A stretch of DNA of 44,071 nucleotides from Anaerolineales bacterium UBA1429 (GTDB lineage: Bacteria; Chloroflexota; Anaerolineae; UBA1429). Of the stretch, positions 31,536 through 39,139 are shown one piece after another. Position 1 is the stretch's first letter. Each line of letters begins with the position of its first letter. The notes below the pieces were generated by a model, which was not told the origin of the DNA, made no database searches, and was given only the letters and a program-made list of their open reading frames with translations. The position numbers and the translations under genes were made by a program. The stretch lies in the NCBI GenBank assembly GCA_002329325.1, contig DCTX01000081.1, positions 3,569-47,639 of the forward strand, given 5' to 3'.

Positions 31536-34030
31536 GATGCCGGCACCTCCTGTTCTGAGGTCAGGGCCGGCTGCGCATCGGCCATCAGGGCCGCCATCTG
31601 GGGCGAGTTCTTCCAGCGCTGCAGGCGCCGCTCGATGGTCTCACGGGCCTCGCGGTTCTCCGCCAGGATCTGCTCCCGGGGGATGGATTTCAGCGTCTCG
31701 CTCATCTCGGTGATGACGCGGGCGTACTTTTCACCCTCGGCCGCCGAGATCCACTCGACCCGGAAGCGCTCGGGGCTGATGCCCAGGCGCTCGATCTGGC
31801 GTTGCAGGCGCTCAAAGCGCTTGGCGCCCACCTGCTGGCCGGTGATATAGTGGCAATCCTGGGGGTGGCAGCCGGAGACGAGCACCATGCCCGCCCCGCG
31901 CCGGAACGCCTCCAGGATAAAGTCCGAGTCCATGCGGGCGGAGCACATCACGCGCAGGCCGCGAGAGACCGCCGGGTACTCGAAGTGGCTGGTGCCGGCC
32001 ATATCGGCGCCGCCATAGCTGCACCAGTGGCACATGAAGGCCATGACCTTTTCCTCGGGCCGGTCGCGCAGCAGCTCGCCCAACTGGGCCACCACCTGGG
32101 CATCGGTAAAGTGGGCCTGGGTGATGGCGCTGTGGGGGCACTCGGCCACGCAGCCGCCGCAGCCATGGCACTTGGCCGAGGTGATCTGGGCCGGCTCGCC
32201 CTGGACGCAACTGATGGCGCCATAGGGGCAGGCCGAGACGCACAGGCCGCACTTGGCGCCCTGGGCGCTGACGCACACGTCCGCATCCACCTTGGCGATG
32301 ATCGGCTCGATCTCCCACGTCTCCGAGGAGAGCACGCGGGCGGCGCGGGCTGCCGCGGCGCTGCCCTGGGCCACGCTGGCGGGGATATCCTTAGGGCCCT
32401 GGGCCGCCCCGGCCAGGAACACGCCATCGGTGGGCGAATCCACAGGCCGCAGCTTGGGGTGATACTCCATGAAGAAGCCGCCCGGGCTGCGGGAGAGGGT
32501 CAAGTTCGAGGCCACCTGCTCCGAATCGGCCCGGGGGATGGCCGCCGTAGAGAGGGCCACCATGTCCACCTCGAGCTCCAACACCTGGCCCAGGCTCTGG
32601 TCCTCGGCCTCGATGAAGAGGTTGTGGGTGATCGGGTCTTCGGTGATCTGAGAGGGACGCCCGTGGATGAAGCGGATGCCGGCCTCGCGGGCCCGGTTGT
32701 AGAACTCTTCATATCCCTTGGAGGGCGTGCGGATATCCATGTAAAAGATGCTGATATCCATGTCCGGGATCATCTGCTTGAGCAGGGTGGCGTTCTTGAT
32801 GGCGTACATGCAGCAGAACCCGGAGCAATACTCGTTGAAGCGTTGGTCGCGCGAGCCGACGCACTGGATGATAGCCATGCTCTTGGGCTCGCGGCCATCC
32901 GAGGGGCGGATCAGCCGCCCGACGGTGGGGCCCGCCGAGTTATCCAGGCGCTCCAGCTCCATGGCGGTGATCACGTTGGGATAGGCGCCATAGCCGTATT
33001 CGGGGATCACCGTGGGGTCAAAGCTATCAAAGCCGGTGGCCACGATGATGCTGCCCACCTCTAGCTCCAGCAGCTCGGGCTCCTGGGTAAAGTCAATGGC
33101 GTCCCGATGTCCGCAGGCTGTGACGCACTGGTAGCACTGGATGCAGTGATCCATGTCAATGGCATAGATCAGGGGCACCGCCTGGCCATGGGGCACATCA
33201 ATGGCCTTGCGGGGGGCCAGGCCCATCTCAAAGTCGTTGGGCACCTCGATGGGGCAGGCATCGGCGCACTCGCCATCGCCGGTGCACTTGTCGGCGATGA
33301 CGTAGCGGGGCTTTTGCAGCACCTCTACACGAAAGTTGCCGATGTAGCCATCTACCCGCACGACCTCGGAATAGGCAAGGATCTCGACCTTGGGATGACG
33401 CGCCGCGTCAACCATCTTGGGTGCGAGAATTCAAATACTACAGTCCATCGTGGGGAACGTTTTGTTCAACTGAGCCATCGTTCCCCCGATGCTCTGCTCC
33501 TTTTCCACCAGGTAGGTGTGGATGCCCATATCGGCCAGGTCCAGCGCGGCGCTGATGCCGGCCACGCCGCCACCGATGACCATGGCCGCCTTGGTGACGG
33601 GCACGGTGATGGGCTGCAGGGGCTCCACATGGCGCACCTTGGCTACCGCCGCCGCCACCATCTCTTTGGCCTTGAGCAGGGCCGCCTCCGGCTCGTGGGA
33701 GTGCACCCAGGTATCCTGCTCGCGGATGTTGGTCATCTCCATCAGGAACGGGTTCAGCCCGGCCTCGGCCACGCAGGCGCGGAAGGTGGGCTCGTGCATG
33801 CGCACGCTGCACGCCGCGATCACCACGCGGTTCAGCCGCTGTTGGCGAATATCCTGGGCGATGGCGTTCTGGCCGGGATCGCCGCAGAGGTACAGGTTGT
33901 CGCGGGCCAGCACCACGCCGGGCAGGGTGCGGGCGTATTCGGCCACCGCGCCGGGGTCGATCACCCCGCCGATGTTCGAGCCGCAACTGCACACATAGAC
34001 GCCGATGCGCAGCTCGTTGCTTGTTGTCAT
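31532..34030 (-). CDS. hdrA: Selenocysteine-containing HdrA-MvhD fusion (in-frame UGA)
   Basis: Read through a UGA at 33431-33433, this is one 832-residue HdrA with a C-terminal MvhD domain. The N-terminus (IGVYVCSCGSNIGG) and the FAD motif VIGGGVAGISAALDLADMG lie before the UGA. After it the frame continues ILAPKMVDAARHP, so residue 200 sits in DCSI-U-ILAPKM where the family has DCSxCILxPKM. Later parts are ferredoxin motifs (CTGDGECADACP, CIQCYQCVTACG, CGLCVSACP, CHGCGGCVAECP), the TrxR-like FAD domain and MvhD (SGCHPQDCHY, WISAAEGEKYA). HdrA bifurcates electrons at FAD. ATG 34030 has TTAGGAG upstream. A conventional gene caller would split it into two genes, 33431-34030 and 31532-33415. 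Confidence 0.88.
33393..33433 (-). promoter_or_regulatory. UGA(Sec) codon and candidate bacterial SECIS hairpin
   Basis: The UGA occupies 33433-33431. Seventeen bases later a hairpin forms: GACGC (33409-33405) pairs with GCGTC (33401-33397) around a GGC loop. Below it GGT (33413-33411) pairs with ATC (33396-33394), leaving a bulged T at 33410. A bulged U under a short G-containing loop, a short distance after UGA, resembles the E. coli fdhF SECIS bound by SelB. This is a hand fold without energy calculation. Confidence 0.6.
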
Positions 34031-34077
34031 GCTCAACTCCTAAGGGAAAGCTTGGACCTAACGATAAAGCAGGCTGA

Positions 34078-34111
34078 GGCCGCCCCGCGCAAGCTGTCGC
34101 GCGGAGCGGCC
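34078..34111 (-). other. Strong intercistronic stem-loop between ferredoxin and hdrA
   Basis: A 13-base arm (34078-34090) pairs with 34099-34111 with one mismatch around an eight-base loop. It lies in the 92-base gap after the ferredoxin stop, the longest gap inside the operon. Only a short CTTTAT follows, so it is probably a partial attenuator or an mRNA-stability element between the AOR half and the Hdr-Mvh half. Confidence 0.55.
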
Positions 34112-34122
34112 CTGAGCAGCGA

Positions 34123-34623
34123 TCAGTCCTCGCTCAACAGCTCTTCAAAGAGGCGTTGCACCACCTTGCGGCGGGATTTCTGCCGCAGCACCTCCGGGGT
34201 GGCCAGGGAAAGGGCCTCCTTGGGGCAGAACTTGATGCACTGGGGGCCATCCTCGTTATCTGCGCACAGATCGCAGATCTCGGCCATGCGCGTGACGGGG
34301 TTGAGCACGATGGCGCCGAAATCGCAGGCCTCCACGCACCAGCCGCAGCCGTCGCACTTGGTCTCATCCACCAGGATGGTGCCGTTCTCCTCGGAGCGGG
34401 TGAGGGCGTCGCGGGGGCAGGCCAGGATGCAGGGGGCGTCGGCGCACAGGCGGCAGGTGATGGCCGTCATGGTCACCGGCTCGATACGGACGACCCGAAT
34501 GCGCGACAGGCTGGCATCAAAGGCGTCGTGCTTGTTGGCCGAGCAGACGTATTCGCATATGCGGCAGCCGGTGCACTCGGCGGGATCGCAGATCACGTGT
34601 TGGTATGCTATCTGGGTGGTCAT
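34123..34623 (-). CDS. [4Fe-4S] ferredoxin subunit associated with AOR
   Basis: This 166-residue protein is a four-cluster ferredoxin of the HycB/DmsB-like type. Motifs are CTGCRICEYVC, CRLCADAPCILACP, CDGCGWCVEAC and CDLCADNEDGPQCIKFCP. The start at 34623 has AAGGAGA close by, ten bases after the AOR gene. Similar small subunits accompany AOR and benzoyl-CoA reductase (BamC) enzymes and connect the tungsten subunit to partners. Here it would connect AOR to HdrA. The C-terminal 25 residues are basic and acidic without cysteines. Confidence 0.87.
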   Translation of the reverse strand: MTTQIAYQHVICDPAECTGCRICEYVCSANKHDAFDASLSRIRVVRIEPVTMTAITCRLCADAPCILACPRDALTRSEENGTILVDETKCDGCGWCVEACDFGAIVLNPVTRMAEICDLCADNEDGPQCIKFCPKEALSLATPEVLRQKSRRKVVQRLFEELLSED

Positions 34624-34633
34624 CTGGCTCTCC

Positions 34634-36499
34634 TTAGCTCGCCGCGCCGGCGACGACAGCATCCACGCCGATCTCCTCGGCCTCCTCCTCCAACCCCAGC
34701 TCGATGAGCTTGGCCTTGGGGATCATGCCATCCTCGGTCCAGCCGCGCGCCTGATAGTAGTCGGCAATGAGCAAGTCCAGCTCTTCCGGGCTGATCACGC
34801 TGCCCTTGCTGGGGCCCGAAGGGACCGGGTCATGGAGGGCGCGGGGCGGCAGGGTGTCATCGGCCCTGGTCCAGCCCTCGCGGATGTTGAACGCCTTCTT
34901 GAGATTCCAGACCCGATCACCTACCGCCGCCAGCTCTTCGGCCGTCAGCTCGATGCCGGTGGTCATGGTATAGATCTCGGCGACCTCGGGGTAGAAATCG
35001 TCAAAGCAGTTGCGCAGGAACTTGCAGAGCACCAGGCAATCCAGCACGCAGGCAAAGTTTTCGTTCTCGACCACCTTGGGGCCGCGCCCGTGCTCGGCGC
35101 TAAAGCGATCGAACACGCCCTTGATATCCAGCTCGTAGGCCAGGGAGCGGTTGTGGCAAGGGCCGCGGGTGCCCACGGCCAGGCCCATGGCAAAGGTCTT
35201 TAGGCTGCGCACATCATAGCCCGGCAGCTCCATGCCCTTGACGTGCATGGCAAAGTGCTCGCTGCCCTTGCCCAGAGTCTCCGAGGCGCGCTTGACGCCC
35301 TCGGCCAGCAGGTCGCCGATCCCCTTGCGGCGGGCCATCATGTCCATCACGGCGATGGCGGCGTCCTCGTTGCCAAAGTTCAGCTCCAGGCCGCCGGTGT
35401 CCTCCTTGGTCAGCAGGCCGCGCTCGTAGCACTCCATGGCCCAACTGATGACCACGCCAGCGCTCATGGCGTCCATGCCCAGCTCGTCGGCCATCTCCAC
35501 CAGCTTGATGATGGGGGGCAGGGTGCCGATGCCGCAGTTGGAGCCCACGGCGAAGAGGGGCTCGTAATCCAGGCCGATCTTGGCGCCCTTGTACTTGCCA
35601 TCGCGCACGACGCCCCACTGCTCGCAGGCGATGGAGCAGCCGGAGCAGCTCACCGACTTGACGCGATAGTGGTCGTGCAGGTATTCGCCGCTGATGGTCT
35701 CGGCGTGTTCGAACACCGTCTCGGAAAAGTTGCGGGTGGGCAGCACGCCGATGGCATTCATGTTCAGCACGTTGGCGGGGGTGCCCAGGGTGCGGTACTT
35801 GAGAGTGCCCGGCCCCTGCGATCGCTTGATGAGGACGAGGCTCTTCTCCATCAGACCCTGGCGATCGGCCACGGTGATGGGTCTGGTGCCGCGGACGGCG
35901 ATGGCCTTGATGCGCTTGGAGCCCATTACGGCGCCGTTGCCTGTGCGCCCCACCTGGCGACCATCGTTGTCGATGGAGGCAAAGCGCACCAGGTTCTCGC
36001 CGGCCGGGCCGATGGCGCTGACGCGGATGTTCTCGTCTCCCAGCCGATCGCGGATCTTGCTCTGCACCTCGACGGCGCCCATGCCCATATAGGGCGAGGC
36101 ATCCAGGAACTGGACGTCGTCATCGTCAATAAAGACGACGACCCATTTGGGCGATTGGCCTTTGAAGACCAGGCCGTCCCAGCCGGCGCGGCGCAGCATC
36201 TCGGACCAGTGGCTGCCCGAGAGGGAATCGCCGATAAAGCCGGTGAGGGGGGACTTGGCCGCGACGCCGTGCTTGGTGCCCACGGGCACCGTGGTGCCGG
36301 CAAAGGCGCTGCAGGCGAAGCACAAGGCGTTGTCTGGCCCCAGCGGGTCGCACCCGGGGACAACGTTGTCATAGGCCAACCGCGTGGCCAGCCCGACGCC
36401 GCCCAGGTATAACTTGAGGAACTCGGGCTCCAGTTGCTGCACTCGCCTGGTGTGGGTCGTCATATCCAGGTGCAAAATCTTGCCGGTGTATGCGTACAT
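34634..36499 (-). CDS. Aldehyde:ferredoxin oxidoreductase family protein
   Basis: This 621-residue enzyme belongs to the tungstopterin AOR family. Cluster ligands C285, C288, C292 (CSGCSIAC) and C492 (LVLCKF) match the spacing of Pyrococcus AOR closely. The N-terminal domain (YTGKILHLDM, LGGVGLATRLAYD) and cofactor segments (GPCHNRSLAYELD) are typical. AORs oxidise aldehydes to acids or run in reverse; the related BamB reduces benzoyl-CoA. The window does not decide between them, and no benzoate-pathway gene is seen. It starts five bases after the MoaD-like gene and precedes its ferredoxin. Confidence 0.9.
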   Translation of the reverse strand: MYAYTGKILHLDMTTHTRRVQQLEPEFLKLYLGGVGLATRLAYDNVVPGCDPLGPDNALCFACSAFAGTTVPVGTKHGVAAKSPLTGFIGDSLSGSHWSEMLRRAGWDGLVFKGQSPKWVVVFIDDDDVQFLDASPYMGMGAVEVQSKIRDRLGDENIRVSAIGPAGENLVRFASIDNDGRQVGRTGNGAVMGSKRIKAIAVRGTRPITVADRQGLMEKSLVLIKRSQGPGTLKYRTLGTPANVLNMNAIGVLPTRNFSETVFEHAETISGEYLHDHYRVKSVSCSGCSIACEQWGVVRDGKYKGAKIGLDYEPLFAVGSNCGIGTLPPIIKLVEMADELGMDAMSAGVVISWAMECYERGLLTKEDTGGLELNFGNEDAAIAVMDMMARRKGIGDLLAEGVKRASETLGKGSEHFAMHVKGMELPGYDVRSLKTFAMGLAVGTRGPCHNRSLAYELDIKGVFDRFSAEHGRGPKVVENENFACVLDCLVLCKFLRNCFDDFYPEVAEIYTMTTGIELTAEELAAVGDRVWNLKKAFNIREGWTRADDTLPPRALHDPVPSGPSKGSVISPEELDLLIADYYQARGWTEDGMIPKAKLIELGLEEEAEEIGVDAVVAGAAS

Positions 36500-36504
36500 G
36501 GATC

Positions 36505-36783
36505 TTATCCTCCTGCCTCGGCAAACATGAGCAGCAAGGGCTGCTCTGTTTCCGCGGGCATATCAAGATCGCGCACCATTGCGCGGCCACCAACGTTGAG
36601 CATGTAGGAAGGGGCTAGAGTATAGTGATCGGGGATGATCACTGGACCAACCAGCGAGGGGTACTGCAAGGCCAGATGCCTGATGACATCCTTCCAGGCG
36701 GCTGGAGGATCAATTTCCACCAGGCCTTCTTTCGTTCCGGCTAGCTCCCTTGCCAGGCCCAGGAACTCTATTCTGACTCGCAT
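36505..36783 (-). CDS. MoaD/ThiS-family sulfur carrier
   Basis: This 92-residue ubiquitin-fold protein ends in AEAGG, the diglycine tail that is adenylated and thiocarboxylated by MoeB-type enzymes. The N-terminus (MRVRIEFLGLARELAG) is MoaD-like. It is first in the AOR operon, where such proteins supply the dithiolene sulfur of tungsto/molybdopterin. I chose ATG 36783; the frame could start 15 bases earlier but without a better ribosome binding site. Confidence 0.85.
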   Translation of the reverse strand: MRVRIEFLGLARELAGTKEGLVEIDPPAAWKDVIRHLALQYPSLVGPVIIPDHYTLAPSYMLNVGGRAMVRDLDMPAETEQPLLLMFAEAGG

Positions 36784-36821
36784 GCACGCTGCCCCCACGC
36801 CGAGTTCGCATCCATTTCAGG

Positions 36822-36850
36822 AGTATACCAGAAATCGGCTGGACAATCAA
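36822..36850 (-). promoter_or_regulatory. Predicted proximal promoter of the AOR-Hdr-Mvh operon
   Basis: On the minus strand, TTGATT (36845-36850), a 17-bp spacer and TATACT (36822-36827) with extended TGG. The leader would be about 30 bases. A weak inverted repeat, GGACA (36841-36845) and TGTCC (36860-36864), overlaps the -35 and could be an operator. Confidence 0.7.
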
Positions 36851-36893
36851 GACTCGCAATGTCCTGATTTCTGCTCTCCTATGTGCTACTGCT

Positions 36894-36921
36894 ATTATAG
36901 ACCTGCACAAGCAAAACGCAA
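36894..36921 (-). promoter_or_regulatory. Predicted distal promoter of the AOR-Hdr-Mvh operon
   Basis: On the minus strand, TTGCGT (36916-36921), a 16-bp spacer and TATAAT (36894-36899). It lies about 70 bp upstream of the proximal promoter in a locally AT-rich stretch. Its -35 sits between and partly within two direct repeats. Confidence 0.55.
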
Positions 36922-36939
36922 CCATGCACAACCAAAGCG
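36904..36939. repeat. Two 15-bp direct repeats 21 bp apart
   Basis: TGCACAAGCAAAACG (36904-36918) and TGCACAACCAAAGCG (36925-36939) agree at 13 of 15 positions. The 21-bp period puts them on the same face of the helix. They overlap the -35 region of the distal operon promoter, so a regulator site is plausible. Confidence 0.6.
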
Positions 36940-36958
36940 TAAACCGAGCTGCCCTCGC

Positions 36959-37729
36959 TCAGTCGGTCCGCTGGGATAGGGGCCTCTTGGCGGGAATGCC
37001 TGTGCGCCGGGGGTAGCGCTCAGACGTCTTGCTTTCCTTGGCCACCACCACGAGATGATGGTCGCTATCGCCCAGATCGGGCAGGGCCAGGGGCTTGATG
37101 GCGACCAGTCTGCCGCCCAGGGCTGCCAGCGCCTCTCGGGCGGCCTCGGCCTCTTGGGCGGCATCCTCGCCCTTGGGGGCGATCAGGCGCCCACCCACGC
37201 GGCAAAAGGGCAGGCAATACTCGGCCAACACAGAGAGATGGGCCACGGCCCGCGCCAGCACCACGTCATAGCACTCGCGGTGCGTGGCCAGGTGGGCCAC
37301 CTCCTCCGCCCGCCCCTGGACGATCTCGACCCCGCTCAGGCGCAGCGTGCGCACCATGTGCTGCAAGAAGGTCACCTTCTTGCCCACCGATTCCAGCAGG
37401 GTGAGGCGCAGGTCGGGCAGCATGATCTTGAGCGGCAACCCGGGAAAGCCCGCCCCCGTGCCCACATCCAGGCAACGCAGCCCGAGCCCCCCGCGCTGCA
37501 CTGGCACCGTGTCGGGAATGACGTCGCTGCCCTCTTGCGGAAAGGCCAGCAGGCAGCAGAGCGAATCCAAAAAGTGGCGCCGCTGGACCTCCTGGTAGCC
37601 GGTGATGGCCGTGAGGTTAAAACGAGCATTCCAGGCGGTCAGCTCGCGGTAATAGGTCTCGAACCTCTCCAAGTGCTGAGGCCCGAGGCTCAGGCCCAGC
37701 GTGAGAGCGCCCTGGCGCAGGATCTCCAT
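36959..37729 (-). CDS. rsmG: 16S rRNA (guanine527-N7)-methyltransferase
   Basis: This 256-residue AdoMet methyltransferase modifies 16S rRNA. The RsmG signature is clear: NARFNLTAITG, then HFLDSL, then the AdoMet loop LDVGTGAGFPGLPLKI and LLESVGKKVTFL. VVLARAVAHL and APKGE follow. An insertion of about 14 residues (SDVIPDTVPVQRGG) lies before the AdoMet loop. It starts 30 bases after the GlcD-type gene, probably as the last gene of that transcript. The ribosome binding site is weak. Confidence 0.94.
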   Translation of the reverse strand: MEILRQGALTLGLSLGPQHLERFETYYRELTAWNARFNLTAITGYQEVQRRHFLDSLCCLLAFPQEGSDVIPDTVPVQRGGLGLRCLDVGTGAGFPGLPLKIMLPDLRLTLLESVGKKVTFLQHMVRTLRLSGVEIVQGRAEEVAHLATHRECYDVVLARAVAHLSVLAEYCLPFCRVGGRLIAPKGEDAAQEAEAAREALAALGGRLVAIKPLALPDLGDSDHHLVVVAKESKTSERYPRRTGIPAKRPLSQRTD

Positions 37730-37759
37730 AGAAGCTTCTCGACATCCCTTGGGCGATTC

Positions 37760-39139
37760 TCAGGCGAAAATCTTGCCCGGGTTCATGATGCCCTTGGGGT
37801 CAAACACCTGCTTGATGGCCTTCATCAGAGCTACCACCTCGGGGCCGTGTTCGGCTTCCAGAAAGATCCTTTTGGCCAAACCCACACCGTGCTCTCCGGC
37901 GATGGTGCCCCCCACGGCCAGGGCCCGCCGCACGATGGCATCGGTAGCGCGATCGCCCCGACGGGCGTCGTCTTCGTTGCTGCGCCGCAGAATCATCTCG
38001 GTGTGCAGGTTGCCGTCGCCCGCATGGCCAAAGACATAGATGCGCATGCCCGTCTCTCTGGCCACCTGGTGCACATACTCGACCATCTCGCCAAAGTGCG
38101 AGATGGGCACGCACACATCCCCGGAGACCAGGATCTCGCCCGCGTGGGAGAGCTTGATCGAATCGCGGGCCTCGCGGCGAGCGGCCCAGAGCACGGCGCG
38201 CCGTTCGGGCGTCGCGGCCACGTCGAATTCGAGGCAGTTGTGATCCTCGCAGATCTCGCGCATATAGGCCACCTGGTCTTCCACGCCGGCCATAGGGCCG
38301 TGGAACTCGATAAAGACGGTGGGCACCTCGCGCAGGTTCAGGCCCATCTGCTCGTTGGTCACGCGGACGGTGCCGCCATCCAGCAGCTCGATGGCCGCCG
38401 CATCCAGCCCGTAGCGCACGGCGTCATAGACGGCATCGGTGGCATCCTTGAGGGTGTCGAACACGGCGATGGCAGAGGAGACCTGCTCGGGCAGGCCCAT
38501 GAGCCGCAGGGTGATCTCGGTCACCACGCCCAGGGTGCCCTCGGAGCCGACGATCAGGCTGACCAGGTCATAGCCGCTGGTGCTCTTTTTGGCGCGGCTG
38601 CCGATATCCAGGATCTCGCCATTGGGCAACACGCACTTGAGCTTCATCACATAGTTGCGGGTGACGCCGTACTTGACGGCCTGCATCCCACTGGAGTTGT
38701 TGGACACCATGCCGCCCAGCGTGGCCACGTCGGCGCTGCCCGGCGCCGGCGGGAAAAAGAGCCCCAGCCGCCGCAGGTGGGCGTTCAGGTCGTCATAGAT
38801 GATCCCCGGCTGCACCGTCACCTGGAGATCGTCCTCATTCACATCCAGGATCTCTTTGAGGCGGTACATGGCCAGTACGATGCCGCCGTGCACGGGCACA
38901 GGATTGCCCTCCAGGCTGGAGCCGCCGCTCCAGGGGACGACGGGGATCTCGTGCTCATTGGCGTAGCGCAGAACGCCCGCCACTTGCTCGGTGTCGCCCG
39001 GCCACACGATGACCTCGGGCAGGCAGGGCGTCACGCAGGATTCGTCTATCGAGTGCGCCTCCAGGTCGGCAGTGCGCGCCGAGACGTTCTCCGGACCGAC
39101 GATGGCTTGAAGGGCGGGGATATCAATAGAATGTGTCAC
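37760..39139 (-). CDS. FAD-binding oxidase, GlcD/D-lactate dehydrogenase type
   Basis: This 459-residue flavoprotein oxidises a 2-hydroxy acid such as glycolate or D-lactate. The FAD-binding N-terminal domain has VVPWSGGSSLEGN and PGSADVATLGGMVSNNSSG. The C-terminal substrate domain has YVFGHAGDGNLH, GEHGVGLAK and FDPKGIMNPGKIF. No Fe-S partner gene (GlcF/LldE type) is adjacent, so the electron acceptor is unknown. It starts with GTG at 39139, overlapping the ftsK stop (GTGA), with AGGAG upstream. Confidence 0.88.
   Translation of the reverse strand: MTHSIDIPALQAIVGPENVSARTADLEAHSIDESCVTPCLPEVIVWPGDTEQVAGVLRYANEHEIPVVPWSGGSSLEGNPVPVHGGIVLAMYRLKEILDVNEDDLQVTVQPGIIYDDLNAHLRRLGLFFPPAPGSADVATLGGMVSNNSSGMQAVKYGVTRNYVMKLKCVLPNGEILDIGSRAKKSTSGYDLVSLIVGSEGTLGVVTEITLRLMGLPEQVSSAIAVFDTLKDATDAVYDAVRYGLDAAAIELLDGGTVRVTNEQMGLNLREVPTVFIEFHGPMAGVEDQVAYMREICEDHNCLEFDVAATPERRAVLWAARREARDSIKLSHAGEILVSGDVCVPISHFGEMVEYVHQVARETGMRIYVFGHAGDGNLHTEMILRRSNEDDARRGDRATDAIVRRALAVGGTIAGEHGVGLAKRIFLEAEHGPEVVALMKAIKQVFDPKGIMNPGKIFA

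Noticed and set aside
33431..33433. hdrA as a nonsense-mutated pseudogene or two separate genes
   Set aside because: The UGA replaces a conserved Cys at a position where Sec is known, both sides stay in frame and conserved, and a SECIS-like hairpin follows. The downstream part also has no ribosome binding site of its own at 33415.
34634..36499. Naming the AOR-like protein BamB (class II benzoyl-CoA reductase)
   Set aside because: The ferredoxin and HdrA neighbours fit BamC and BamE, but there are no benzoate-pathway or Nuo-like BamGHI genes, and the cysteine spacing matches AOR equally well.
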